This document shows, piece after piece, positions 48,435 through 61,639 of a DNA stretch of 64,000 nucleotides. The position numbers and the translations under genes were made by a program. Position 1 is the first letter of the stretch; every line of letters begins with the position of its first letter. A model generated the notes under the pieces. It saw nothing but the letters and a program-made list of their open reading frames with translations, had not been told where the DNA came from and made no database searches. Source of the stretch: Motacilla alba alba (Eukaryota > Chordata > Aves > Passeriformes > Motacillidae); assembly GCF_015832195.1 (NCBI RefSeq), contig NC_052046.1, positions 39,832,911-39,896,910 of the forward strand, read 5' to 3'.

Positions 48435-51400
48435 TATATTTCCATTATTCTTGGTAATAATTATAGAAAAACAGTAAAATATGAGGACTAATAAAACAGT
48501 TCAGTAAAAATAGAATTTATTTCATTAAACTATTGATTTCTTCCCTCTTGATCTTCTTTCTGTGAGGATTCAACACAAAGAACAGATTCTTCATTAGCTG
48601 TAATATGCTATGTCATCAAATAGATCACATACTAATTTAACTATTTTGCTAATTTATTTTATGGCTATTTACTGGAGCTTTGAGAGCTTTGGGATTAATT
48701 TAAAAAATGCAAGACTAAATTTTGATCTCTCTGGGTTTCTTCAAGATATTCAGATAAATTTTCTCCTAAATATTTTAATATGAACATATCACTAAAATTA
48801 GGAAGCAAATTACACACTTGATTTCATCTCTTAAACTAAAAAAAAAGGTAAATGGATTTACATCTGCTTAGTGGAAAGAAACCCATACAATGTTATTTGC
48901 TTTCAGTGTAACTCAGAAAAGGATTTTTTTCAAGCATGTAACTATTCTTTAGTACATGACTATACTTTAGTCACACATGTAAACTAAATTAAACTGGATT
49001 GCACGATTAACTGCTATCTTAGGTAGGAAATTACTTAATTGTGCACTGCATTGTTTCCTCAGTGAGACTGTATTTGATGCAAACCAACATTTTATGTTAT
49101 TTTGATTAAACAAGTTTCTCTTTCAGATTCCTATACAATGTAGCTTGCTTTAGGAGAAGGCAATTACTTGTCAACCTCACTGAAATCAGTGGAAGTCAGA
49201 TGAAGGAAATCTGTGAGAACATGGCACTTTATAGACCCCAACTTAATTGCACTCCCACTTAGCTTTCATGTACTCCACCACATTCAACCAAGATACATTG
49301 TACCTGTTTGCTAATTGTTGACAAGCAAGCTCTCCGTTTCTTGAGCTTGTAATGCATATGTTTATGTAAATATGTGCTTTCACGCAATGTTTAGTTTGCA
49401 TATAGTTCAATATTTCAAGCAAAGATATAAGCTGGACCACATTCTTCTGAATACAGTCCACAGTTCAGCCTGTTACTGTGTGTGCTTTGTAGCTGCACTT
49501 TGGCTCAAATATGTTGTAATAAAAAGCAGAGATTTTTGCAAAGGGTTAATAGTAAAAAGACCTCATGAAGACTAACTTGTGTGTAATGTTTAGGTATGTG
49601 CTTCTATTTGGAGGTTGATTTTCAGGTTAGATCAGAGCTGGAGAACTCAGCAAGTCAAGAACAGGAAGAACAGGATGGAAGGATGTTATAGACAGCAGTG
49701 TCAATTTAACTTTTCAGTAACTCCATCCAGAAAGGATCAAAGGTACCAAAATGTCAGTCATTACTTCTTTCCATATTCCAGTGTAAGTTTTCATTTCAAT
49801 TTAAGAGTCTTATGTCCAACTATTTAATTATAAACTGTTTTGTAGAAGGAAATTCTGACAACTGGCTTTGTTGAATATTGACCAGAGCAGAACATGTGTT
49901 TTATAGAGCTCTTTCAGATGAAGATCTACATCTCCTTCCTGCCTGTTAAAGAATTTTTCATTTGACTTTGGGAATTTATTTTCTTCAACCTGAGTTTCCT
50001 CAGTTCAGATTAAAAATGTGAATAATATGGCTTACCAGTCATGGTTTTGTTTTGAATTACTTTAAGGCATAGAAAAACTTTATACATTTGCATATCACAT
50101 AACCAAATTTTAGCAGAGGTCATCAAACAATATTAAAGTACATAAAATAGTAAAAATTGCTTTAAATTTTTTTACTTTACATGCCCTGACAATCAAAGAA
50201 ATATGGTCACGTGAGAAGCAGTATAAAATATTTTACCTATAGCATCACAGCTTCTAAGATTGATTCCTTGTACATAAAACCTGCGGAAGACAACTTTTAA
50301 CTAAGTAGTCTCTGCAAGAACTCTTCCCTTTTGAGGCTCAGCTATGTTGGGTATTATTAAGGCTCCCTCTGGTCAGAGGGCCTTCTCTAACTTGAATGTC
50401 AGGTTGGGTGAGGTTCTGTAGAGTAACGATCCATCCTACAGCAGGTTTTGCTAAATACTGTAAGACAGATCTTTCTGACAGTGATTTTTAGAAAAAAAAA
50501 ATTCTAATGAGTTTGATGTCTGTTTGTTTGGGTGTCTCTGTGCAGTATTTCTGTTGTCAGAGAATGCCCAGATACAAAATCTTTCCTTGGTGTATTGCAC
50601 AAAAAAATATGAGTAGTATAGGAATATAAAAGCTTCATTACTTTTAAAGGTTACCACATTATACCATAACACCTACAGCCAAGAGATTACTTGTAAGCAG
50701 AAATCTCTTGCTAGCCCTGAAATCTGTAAGAATCTGAGGTAGCAACAGATCTGAAACTAGAAAGTAATTTCTACAAAATGCAGTAATTGAGTGATTAGCA
50801 GCAGGGACAGAATTGATGAACTGGTTAGGACCAATTTGTGTTTGCCTCCTCTCTTGAATTACTAAACTGAATGAGAAGTGCAAAGAAGAAAAACCAAGAC
50901 AAATTAGGAATCATCCACACTGTTCAAGATAATTTTAAATTCCCATAAGAGCAGTAATAAATGGAGCTACTGAATATAATTTGCACATAGGTTTGCTTTT
51001 TTTTTTTTAATAGATCACATAATCTTTCATATATCCTTTAGAGGAATGCAGAACATTAACAAGATTGAGGTGCTGTATTCTGATATGGAAAATAGGGAGC
51101 AGTGGGAAAGAGAAAATAAGATCAAAACAAAATTGTAATTACTGATTATGTTAGAAATAAATGCAAACAGACACTAGTTAGATTTCTTATCCTAGTGATT
51201 ACAGACCAGTAAAATTTTATAACCTAAAGGAGATATTTTTTTCAGTACATCCAGTTTCTTCCCCTTGGCTGTGCTTTTGCTACTACTCTAATGCCAAAAG
51301 TTTGTAGGTGGCCATTATGTATTATTATCACAGAAGTTGTTCCTATCACATAATTACTGAACTGCCCTGAGTGCAGATGTACTTTAATGAGCCTTTGGGG

Positions 51401-52039
51401 AAGTGAATTTAGCTTTCTTCTGTTTCTGAATGGCTAAAAACCATTCCTGCACTGCTTGCAGAGTCACCGCTTGCACATGGATTATATTTGCTGCCAGTCC
51501 TTGTTTCTGCTATTTAGATTTAAATGATCACGGCTATTTCTTTCTTTTGAAGACTAGTAAAAACTTTTAATTTTTCTTATTTAATATACTGATTTGTTTC
51601 ACAGAAATTCAAAGACAAAAGTATTCTTCTTTGTAAATACTTTCTTGAGAACTGGTTTTCCTAGATGAGGTGAACTGCCGCATTTCTCAAGGCAAATACT
51701 GCTTGTTTAGTTTTTTGTGGAACAGCTACTTTATGGAGTCTCTGTGCCAGTATGTCATGGTACAAATGCTCTGTCTGTGGAATAAAGCTATAGAGGAAAT
51801 GTGATCAGCAAATATTAGTTTAGTAAGGAATCATTACAGCATCTTTAACTTTTAAATAGTTTCATTTAAAGCACCATAGATCTTCTGACCCCAGTCTGCG
51901 TCTGCATTTTTCTATACATCCTCTATAAGAAGAATTTTCCTATGGTTAGATTACCTATGATATCAAAGACTCTCTTTTCATTGGTGGTTTAAACAGGAAG
52001 TTTGTAACAAAAAAAACTGAGATTTGTGATCAATAGCTC
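48435..52039. other. AT-rich single-copy sequence
   Basis: No gene or transposon recognised in about 3.6 kb. Open frames are 60-74 codons and lack domain signatures. Confidence 0.5.
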
Positions 52040-52508
52040 TGTGTCCAGTTGGAGGCTGGTGGTGATAGATGTCCCTCAAGGTGATGAGTGATGTCCCTCA
52101 GGACTCTGTCTTGAACTCGTGCTGGCTAATATATTTATCAATTACACAGACAGTGAGGTCATTTGCAGATGACAAAACCTGAGAGATGTAGAGGACAAAA
52201 GAGAAGGAAGGGATGCTAGCCAGGGGGAAACCTGAACAAGGTTGAGAAGTGCATCCACAAGAATCTCCCGAAGTTCTGCAAGAGCAAGTCCAAGGTACTG
52301 CCACCTGGACTGGGGCAATGCCAGAGAGACTGGGATAAGAAGATGCTGGGAAAAGCATTTGAGAGTTCTCATTGACGAAAAGTCAGACATGAGACAAAAA
52401 TACGCACTGGCAGCCCAGAAAGGCAGTTGTATCCTGGGCTGCATCCAAATCAGGTCAATGGAGGGGATTCTGCCTTTCTGTTCCACATCTGGAACACTGG
52501 ATCCAGCT

Positions 52509-52986
52509 CTATCAAATTCAGGGAGCCCCCAACACCTGGGAATGATTGGCATATGACTCTATTGATTCAGAAGGCTGAACAATTGCTTTATTAAACTATA
52601 CTATATTGCATTAATACTGTACTATAACCATTCTAAAGAGGTACTATACTATACTATACAAAGATACATACTAAAGAAAAACCCGTGACTGTCTCCAGAC
52701 AGCTAGGACACAGCTTTGACCTAATAGGCTAATTAATATAAACGACTATCACTAGAATCCAATTACCAAATCCCTTCAGGTAAACAATCTTCCTCACACT
52801 AGAATCCAATTACCAAATCCCTTCAGGTAAACAATCTTCCTCACACATTCTACATGTGCAAAACAACAGGAGCACAGAATAGAGATAAAAATTGTTTTCT
52901 CTTTCTCTGAGGTTCCTCACTGTGATTCCCAGGAAATATCCTTTTGGAAGCTGTTCCTGCCTGCTCTCTACAGCTGTGCAGCTACA
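52509..52986 (-). mobile_element. Solo LTR, copy 2 of the 121-516 family, inserted in CR1
   Basis: It aligns along its length with 121-516: CTATCAAATTCAGGG, ATTCAGAAGGCTGAACAATT, AAGAAAAACCC, GACACAGC-like TGACCTAAT blocks, AAACAACAGGAGC and GAGGTTCCTCACTG. The flanks are identical CAGCT pentamers (52504-52508 and 52987-52991), a perfect 5-bp target duplication of an ERVL type. Sense is minus, with AATAAA (plus TTTATT near 52578) before GCAATTGTTCAGCC. A 47-bp internal duplication and a TACTATAC expansion make it longer than copy 1. Confidence 0.85.
52751..52844. repeat. 47-bp exact tandem duplication within the LTR
   Basis: The unit from ACTAGAATCC to TTCCTCAC occurs twice with no mismatch (52751-52797 and 52798-52844). 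Copy 1 of this LTR at 121-516 has the segment once, so the duplication arose in this copy or its lineage. Confidence 0.9.
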
Positions 52987-55900
52987 CAGCTCTGGGGTCC
53001 CAGCACAGACCCCAGAGACTGTGCTGGTATGAGTTCTTGGTATGAGTTCAGTGGAAGTCCCTGAAGATTGCTTGAGCACCTCTGCTGCTAAGAAATGCTG
53101 ACAGAATTCGAGGTTTTCAGTAAGGAGAAGAAATTATTCCAGGGAGACCCTATTGGAGATTTCTTTATTAAAGGTCTTATTAAAGAAAAAAAAAAAGCAA
53201 TTTTTTACACAGGTAAAATCTAGTCATAGGAAAACAAGAATGGTTTTAAACTAAAAGAGTATATATTTAGATTCAATGATAGGAAGAAATTCTTTACTTT
53301 GAAGGTGGTGAGGTGTTGCAATGAGCTGCCCAGAGATATTGTGGATGCCCCATTCCTGGCAGAGGGACCATGCTGGATGGGTCTCTGAGCATCCTGATCA
53401 GAGCATCCTGTTGTGTGGCAACATTGTTCATGGCAGGGGTAGGAAGGGACTAGATGACCCTTGAGGTCCCTTCCATTCTATGATTTCATGGTCATCCTGA
53501 CTTTGCTTTTTAATTTAGCTATAAATAGGACAATTAATTAATTTATTTGAACCATTGCTACTTCCTATAACCATATGAGAAATATACATAAGGGTTTGTG
53601 TTAATCTGGATTTTCCAGTAGATAGGTACATTCTCTGAGCTATAAAATGCATTACCTCCAATAAACCAGTCAAGTAATTGTTATCACAATACTGCATTAA
53701 GAATCCTGTTGTGCTTTACACAAATAATACTAATAAGTCTATATCTCTGACATAAAGTATGGCAGATCATCTAATGATGTTATCAGAGAGATAGAATTTG
53801 TAATATAAATGTCAGACCTCAGTATTTAGAAATAATCCATCCAAAATTATCAAAAAGTCATAAAATTTGCTTTAAAAAGTAGTCATAAGAGGATTTTTTT
53901 AATTTCTCATGGCCTTTTAAGATTCATCTTTTCAAGCTTTGCATTGCAACTTTGTTAGAAAAAGGTTAAAGAGAAAAGCTGATTTGTTTTAGGTAGTTAT
54001 TTGATTCTAACTACAAGGTCTATGACAAGTAATATTACTAGACTCACTAAGTATCTGAGAGAACTATAGGACTGTGAAAATTCAATTTAGTTAACTCCAT
54101 GACAAAAAGGCTTTTTTTTTTTCATCTTTTACCTGAATTTCAGGCTCCTAGAATTATCTTCCAAACCATGTTCTGGACTTCTGAACCTAAACTCTTGTAC
54201 AGGGTTAATTACAATGTCACGTACTAGACTGCCATAAAAATATTACTGAAATAACTCTATTAGTCTCCTTTATTTTTTTTCTAAAAGAATGTAAATTATC
54301 TAAGTTAATTTAAATTAATTACAATTTAATGAGTTTTTAGGGCTATCATAAATTAAAATTTATAAATTAAATATATGCATATCCTACTATTATAATAATG
54401 AATATTCCATATTTACATAAGTTTATCAAACCTCACATCTTCAGCAGTCATTTATTTATTTGACCTGTTATCAATAGGAAAATTTCAGTGTGAACATGTA
54501 TTCCTCTGCTAGAATTTATTTACATAGTGATGTTGTTGGGGTGCTTCCTCTTGTACCGGAGAATTTTGAGGGATTAATTTAAAATAAAAGTCTACAAACA
54601 TGGTAGAGGAAAACTGCAGCTGCTATAATTGGAGAAATTAGCTCAAACTACCATATTTTGAGTTTAATATTGCAATTAGGTCTGGTGTATTTTGACCTGT
54701 GATAGTAGAGCGGCGTAGGTATTTGCCAGGTGAATTTTCTCAGGGTAAAGCTTTTATCACATACTTTCTCACATGTGGACAGTATCTGTAGGGCTTAGCA
54801 TAACTAGAGCAAACTCTGCCATAGTCATGGTGACTAATTCTTGACCTGTAAACCATTTGAAACATTTAAATTGATGATCACAAAAAGAGCAATTCAACTA
54901 CATGACAGCACAACTCAGAAAAAAGAAGGGCGGTAGAATTTAAAACAAATGGGCTGAAACTGTAAAATCCTGGTTTTATGATCAGTTTATCAAACTGAAT
55001 CATACAGCCAACACCACAGTGATATTCAGAAATTCCAGCAGTGTCTGTTTGCTCATGTAGAAGAACTAGTGTCAGACACACAACCTCTAATTTAAATTTT
55101 ATTTCTGGTGTTGGTACAGTATCAGTGGTAGAAGCTAGGTGTGCAAATATTAGATAAACAAGTAAAAATTTCCTTGACAGAGACAACCATCTGCAAACCA
55201 CCTTTACACCGTAACTCGAAAGTAACCCTTTTACTGAGATGTGCTATCAGTGTAGCCACTTCAGCATTGATTTAGGAAGTTCAAGAAGTCACTAATCTGT
55301 GAAATACTAAAATATGGATGAAGGACAAATTGAAGCCATAATCACAATCAAGTTAATATTCTATGATTTTATATGACAATACAAAAACATCTCAATAGAC
55401 ATGCAAAAAACTTAGAACTGTTCTCATGTCAGTTATATCAGTTATATTCTTTCTGAAAAATATTCTCTCTGTCTTTTCTTGTAGGTAAGGAAATTTCTTG
55501 TCACACAGACAAGGCAAAACTCTAACCTGGAGGCCACATTTGGAAGAAAAGCTATGTTTTAAGTTTTGGGTTTAAGCAGATAATAAGTCTAGCTCTGTTT
55601 TAACTTTCTATGCTTGTGAACTAGTATTGGACATGAAGCAAGATGCTGAGCATATCAGAGAGTTTAAGGTCTTTTATTCATATGTAAATTAATGGAAATA
55701 ATTTCCAAACATTTCCAAATGCCTTTTTAGAACAACTAATAAGCAACTAATAAACAGTATGTGTATGTACAAAAAGACACTTCCTTATGGTGATCTTTTG
55801 TTTATTCAAAACACTAGAAGAAGGAACATGATCCCCATGAGCAATATGTTTCCATGCTTGAGTATGTGTATATGCGTATACCTGCCCATACTAGGGAATT

Positions 55901-56439
55901 CTAAAAATCACTTAGAGAGCAATTAAAAAAAAATAGTTGAACTTAGGAAGCTTTGTCTTTTGCAACCATAATTCTACAAAAATCTAGTGTTATGGAGGGT
56001 GTAGGAAAAAAATGAGTCAACTGTTAATGATTTTTTCTTGTGTAAGAATTAGGGACCACCAATGGAGATAGTAGAAATATCAAAAAAATCACATGTGATT
56101 ATTCAACCCATAATGAGCAATAGATCAACAGAACTCCTTGTCATATGGACCCATAGATGTAAAATGTCCATATGGGTTCAGAGGAAAATGAGATAAAGGA
56201 CTTAGAACTGAAACTAAATCTAACTCAGGAAGCTAGAATTTTCTGTGAAATAAAACAGAAGGTCATAAAACAGAAGGGTAGATTGTAAAAATAGTCATGC
56301 ATGTATGTAAGAAGGACGGTGCTGTTGACAAGACACCTACCCCATGGGTAGGTCAATGCCTAAAATCTCTTATCTTCTCAAACTTCCTGTTTGATTTTAA
56401 TGTTCAATTTCCATATGAATATTAGCATATAATTATGCA

Positions 56440-56450
56440 TACACACACAT

Positions 56451-56488
<38 letters not shown>

Positions 56489-56499
56489 CTATATATATA
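56440..56499. repeat. (CA)n(TA)n microsatellite
   Basis: An ACACAC run with one interruption passes directly into ATATAT up to 56499. It is a likely polymorphic site. Confidence 0.9.
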
Positions 56500-57302
56500 A
56501 CAGAATCACAGAACTAAACCCCTAACAAATCAGCTACTCAAGTATCACCTTCAAGACCAATTTGTACCACACAAAATCTGTGATACTTAAAAACTCTTCC
56601 TCCCTGCAAGCTGAAATCATTCCTTCAGTCTTCATGTAGGTTCTTGATATTACTGGTGAGTCATGAAATTAATAAGAAAATGGCAAATCAGCAGACAGTT
56701 TTACACTATTGAAACATTTATTATATTGTTTGAGGTGTATGAAACAGGTAGTTTTTCCTTGCTCTTCTCTTCATTTTACGTTTTCTAGACTAAAATCTTG
56801 AATTTGGATTCCACTGAGAAGCCAAGTGGTTGTTTTTTAATGTAGTTATATAGACTTAAAAAAGCCATCCTAACAAAGATGTCAGAGTGATTTTTTTCCT
56901 ACCTAGGTTGCCCCATGTGAAGCAAGAACATCCTTTGCAGCTGATGTTTTGTAATTCCATTAGGCTAGAAAAATTTGTGTATGTGCTCTGGGCTGTTTAC
57001 TTACTACTGTTTTATAACCTGCTGGTCTCAACAGAAAATTCTTGCAAGAGATGAAAAGTCTTCTCTCTTTATTTAGTCATCAGTATGTTACTGGTGCAGG
57101 TGGGAGCAGAAATGAAAACGAGACCACATGCCTGCAGCAAATACTCACAGGAAATAACATTCAGTTAGGCAGACATATCAGACATATATACACATTCCTG
57201 TTGACTAGACCATGTGTGTGTTCTTCCAAACAGTGCAATTGCAAAGTTATTTAATGTTGCACTTTAGCTTTAAATAGCCAAATTATAGCTAGGTAGCTTT
57301 AT

Positions 57303-57326
57303 AAAAAAAAAAAAAAAAAAAAAAAA
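57303..57326. repeat. Poly(A) tract A24
   Basis: An A24 run, then G and A7. No element with a recognisable 5' part precedes it. Confidence 0.85.
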
Positions 57327-58379
57327 GAAAAAAAGGCTGCTATCTGTCCAAGAAATCAGTGCTTGCTTCCTGATCTGATTTAAAATACAAGCAAGTACCT
57401 CAGAAGATAGAGACAGGGGAGCTGCAAAAATTGGGACATGGTGAGATAGTTTGCAAAACTAGGGAGAGCAGTAGTTGTGCAAAAGCTTTTCAGTATCAGT
57501 GGGCAGGGAGGAAGAGGAAGATGGAGTTGTTCATAGGTGGAGGAGCTCAGCTGTCAAGGGCTTGTCTGTGGGGTAGGAGACCAGATGTGAGAGCTGGAGG
57601 TCAGGCTCAGAGGAAAAGATGATGAGACAGACAGCACTGTGGTGGAAGCACATTCACTGAACACCCACGACCAGGTGGTTGTTAACCACATTCAACAACC
57701 TGATTAAGTCTCTGGGCCACTGATACTGGCTTCCTTGAAGGCTTCTTCTTTCTGACATTTTCTGGTTTGCCATGTAGTGGGACAGAAACTGTCAAGGAGA
57801 TTTAGGGGGACCATCAGGAATATCTCCTTAGGACTTGTGCTAGACATGAAAAAAATTCCTCTGATATTTTATTCTTCTTTAATTTTAACTTTAGTTTTAA
57901 AATAATTCTTTTTATCTAAAAGTAAGACAAATAATCCCCACTGTCATTTAAAAACAATTTGTCATTTAAAATAATAAAGATATTGCAATTTATAATACTC
58001 CCCTGTAAAATTTCTATAGGTAAAAGAAAGAATAAGTGATTGTCTAGATAGTATACTATAATATAGCAGTAATCTTGATCTTGAGACTTTAGAAAGGAGA
58101 ATTAAGAATTTAATAGTGTTTTACCTGAGAAATACAAAGTTATGGCCATTATAGAGTTGTATAGGAAGTATTTAAATGATAGAATATTGGCTATGTCTTT
58201 TCCATTTTGGAGAGGGGAAAAAAAGGCAATTTTTAATACAAATGAAGATTTTCAACACAAATATCAAGGTCCTGACAGTAGCTGTGAGAGCGCAGTCATG
58301 TTTGCACAAGATATGTTCTCAGATTATGAAAATATGTGTTTAGGCATTCATTCATATTCTCCCACTTCCATGACTATGG

Positions 58380-58660
58380 TAGATTTTTATTCCATGAGAA
58401 TATTTAATCTAATTTTGAATTGCATTAAACTTTTGGCTTCCAGAGTGTCTCGTGGCAGTGTGTTCCAAAAATTAATTATTCATTATAAGAAATCTGCTGT
58501 AGTTAAGGAGCTGTAAACATGCTGCCTAACCAATGTACTTAATTAGTTAATTTGATACTTGTGTCATGAAATCTATTGGGCAATGTTTCCATCATTCATG
58601 ATTGGATCTATTTAAAATCCAGAGAACACTAGTCTATTTAATTTCACTAAATGTTTCTGT
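58380..58660 (-). mobile_element. Ancient amniote-type CR1 fragment
   Basis: The plus strand reads CATTAAACTTTTGGCTTCCA, then GTGGCAGTGTGTTCCA, TTAATTATTCATTATAAGAA, ATGCTGCCTAACCAATG and CTTGTGTCATGA. This is the order of the antisense 3' region of old CR1 lineages in turtles and crocodilians (CATTAAGCTTTTAGCATCCA, GTGGCAATGAGTTCCAC, TTAACTATGCATTGTGTGAA, TGCTGCCTATTAATTTCATT), recalled from memory. It differs from the younger bird CR1s elsewhere in the window. A 124-codon frame overlapping it is incidental. Confidence 0.6.
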
Positions 58661-59732
58661 TATACAATGTGTTGGTCATGAAAATCTGTGAAGCAGAAAA
58701 GTAAATTTTGAAGGAGTTTTTTAAACCCACCCACAGTAAAAAGGAGCCAAATGAGCTATAGTTTCCAGTGGCTATAGTAAATCTTTATTTGTTTACCTAA
58801 CATATGCAAAAAACCTCTCTAACAACCTTTGTGTACATTTGTATACAGCAGGTGTACATTTTGAAGTGTTCCCCACATGCTGTTAAGAAACATTTACAGC
58901 AAAATGTGAAAATAATGAAAATGTGATATTTGAATTATTCTTGTTGTTGTTGTTGTTGTTTAGATCTCCCATAGTTAGCATGAATGTTACAAAACCAATT
59001 ACAGCTTATTCCTCACACAGTTGTGATAAAAAGAGCTGGAGAACTTATATTAAATGAAGTAAAATTAAACTGCATCTCCTTGACTAATATTTATCTTGTT
59101 TGTTTATTATGTGGTGTTGGCAAAAGATAAATTACTCTTCTTTCCTTGATGAAAATTGAATTCTTCTTGTGAATTTCCACCACTTATGGAGAAATATTTA
59201 ATGGAGTATATTTAATAATGTACAGGGTGTGTACATACAAGGAAAATAATATCTTCAAGCACACAAATATTTTCAATGAACTACTTCAAAATAAATGGGG
59301 ACCTTCTGTTGGGCTAGTATGATATACACTCTCTTGAAACCTCAATATTACTAGAGTTTATGAAAAACCCAAAAGAAGAAAAGATGAAGAGAAGAGGTGA
59401 TAGACCAAAACAATACGCCTGTATTTCCAGAGAGCTAACTTTGAAAATGTGATAAATGCTGTATTGTAAGGCTCAAGGTTTTCATACTAAAACTCTCTAG
59501 CAAGGTTTATATATGGGTTGATAGACAGCCAAACTCATATTTTAGAAGGGGAGAATGTATCTTATGCCCTGAAGGATACTTTTTTCACCTTGCTCAGACC
59601 CTATGCAAATGAGAATAGAAAACTACCGTGCATGTGCAAAATGTTTTCTACATGGACTGATGAGAATATGTGAATATTAGCATATTTGGAGGTTAAAAAG
59701 AAGAAAAAGCTGTGATCCCAGAGTCATAATTA
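58661..59732. other. AT-rich sequence with TTG repeat
   Basis: A (TTG)n run at 58941-58960. No gene seen. Confidence 0.5.
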
Positions 59733-60020
59733 TAGAATCATAGAATCAAAGAATCATAAATGTTGGAAGAGAGCTTTAAGATTTTCCAATCTGACTACAC
59801 ATGCAACGCTGCTACTGTAAACCCCTAAACCACTCGACCACACCACCCAGCAATATTCAGAAGCCTTCTAAACACTTCCAAGGATGGTCATTCTACCACT
59901 TCCCTGGGAAATATATTTAAATGTCTGACCACCCTGACAGTGAAAAAACTTTTCTCATATCTAATCTGAATCTTCCCTGTATCAGCTGAGGGCCATTTTC
60001 TCTTGTCCTCTCACTCAAGG
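59733..60020 (-). mobile_element. CR1 3' tail fragment
   Basis: It starts with several ATAGAATCA-type units, the antisense CR1 terminus, then TGTTGGAAGAGAG, CCCTAAACCACTCGACC, AAACACTTCCAAGGATGG, CCACTTCCCTGGG, CTGACCACCCTGACAG and GGGCCATTTTCTCTTGTCC. The extra terminal repeat units suggest an intact 3' end. 5'-truncated at about 290 bp. Confidence 0.9.
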
Positions 60021-61639
60021 TTTACTTTGGAAATGAAAAACAGCATATGCAGAGCACACTCAACACATTTTTTTAAGATAAATATATTTTAGGTACATGT
60101 CTTTTACATAGAGACAGTAAGAAAGGAATCTTTCTGTCTAGAATATATAGTTTAAAAAATGCCAAAAATGCCAAAAGTCCATGAAGACATAATCAAGCTT
60201 GTGACACCACAGTCAGGAGCAACACACTGTACTCCGGATGTTACTATGACTGCTATTACATGAGCAATCTGCAGCCTGCCTTCACTCTTACCAAAAACTT
60301 TGTTAACACCATCACTATTGAGTAAACCTCTGGCTGTTCATCAACTCCTTGGCTGATGCTCATTTTGTCATAAGTTTGCTATGAAATAGCCAAAATATGT
60401 TTTTCTCAGTCAAAAGCTATTTCATCTTCCTTCTTTTAAAAATGTAACTTATAGTAAAATAACTTATACATAACTGCATCCCTTGCAAATTCTACCTGAC
60501 CTCCAAAACAGTGCTACTTCATTTAAACTAAACCCCAAGATTAAGCCCAGCACAGATTGCCTTTTCCCAGACCTCTGTACCCATGGACGGTATCAGTGTC
60601 TTGGCTCAGTGCCAGGGCGCACAATTGTCTTCTTGTTCTTTCCCATAGTGGTTTTCATAGGAGGATTACATGAGCACAAAATCCAAAAAAAAATTACCTA
60701 TACTCCAACCAAGGTGTCCAGTCTTGGTGGTCAAGCACACCATATACTGATAAGTCGGTCTAGACATGTCATTCAGTGCTATCACTTCGCTCCTTAAGGA
60801 GCAGTCAGTGGGCTCAAGAAGATCCCCTTCATGTACCCTGCAAAGAATAGCTGGTGGTCAGAAAGCTGCATCCTATCTGGTGGAGGAATTACACGGTGGA
60901 AAATACAGCTGAACCTGAAAGACCCTAACTTTCAAGTCTCTTTGATGGCTTTTAATTAGTTACTAGTGTATTGGGTATTTACCTGCTTTCTTGTTTTTTC
61001 TTTCCCCTCCTTCAGAAATAAGCTACAGATCTGGTTTTAGTGAGTCCATCCATGACCTTCATATGAATGTGATGCTTTTTCAAAGGTCTTTTCTCCATTC
61101 CTACATATATCACTTACACTTAAGCTTCCACCTCAAATTCTTAGCCAACTTTATAGGAGAGTACTCTGTAGATCTAGGGCCATGATTAACCTTTGCTGGT
61201 GGTGGTATATATCAGTTTAGTGAAGTGTTGTATGGAGAGAAAGGATGCAGAACTTTGAGCATGGGTATTCATTTCTCCTTCATTTAAATATTCCAAAGGT
61301 TGATTTGATCTAATTAAGATGCACATCAGTATAAATTATTAAAACTTCTTACAGCATTAGTCTCCTCATGACTATAAATGCAGGCTATATCATGTAGTTT
61401 GTCATAATGAATGGAGAAGGCAAGGAAGAAATGATAATTAAGTAAGTTTTCTAAATAATTAAATTGTTAGGCTAATTGTGAAAAACAAAGGAGTATCAAC
61501 AGTCCCCTTGTAGGAGAAGCTGGATATAGAGAGGACTTAGTGGGGCAGGAGTGCAGTGACAGATCCAGAGTAGCTTTCAAGCTGAAAATACCAGTGTGCT
61601 AATAAATGTAATGCCATTGTATTCCCTTGAGTGACTTAG
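60021..61639. other. AT-rich unassigned sequence
   Basis: No gene or repeat recognised. Open frames of 64 and 104 codons (60991-61185, 60483-60797) have no domain signature. Confidence 0.5.

Larger units (their letters stand above)
52040..53490 (+). mobile_element. CR1 LINE with intact 3' end, interrupted by LTR
   Basis: Plus-strand CR1 runs from GATGTCCCTCAGGACTC through TTTGCAGATGACAAAACC (the ADD box of reverse transcriptase, here encoding FADD), GAGTTCTCATTGACG and CATCTGGAACACTGGATCC to 52508. It resumes at 52987 and continues with GGTTTTAAACTAAAAGAG, AGGAAGAAATTCTTTAC and GTGGATGCCCCATTCCTGG to the terminus CATTCTATGATTTCATGG. The gap is a solo LTR. A short deletion or rearrangement occurs at about 53010-53060. 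5'-truncated and inactive. Confidence 0.9.
53491..58379. other. AT-rich single-copy sequence with microsatellites
   Basis: About 4.9 kb without a recognised gene. Contents are a (CA)n(TA)n microsatellite at 56440-56499, A24 at 57303-57326 with more A beyond one G, and a 9-bp inverted repeat CATATGGAC / GTCCATATG near 56141-56173. A minus-strand frame of 107 codons (54878-55201) has no domain signature. Confidence 0.5.

Noticed and set aside
58142..58516. 124-codon plus-strand frame
   Set aside because: Its second half overlaps an ancient antisense CR1 fragment, and no domain is visible.
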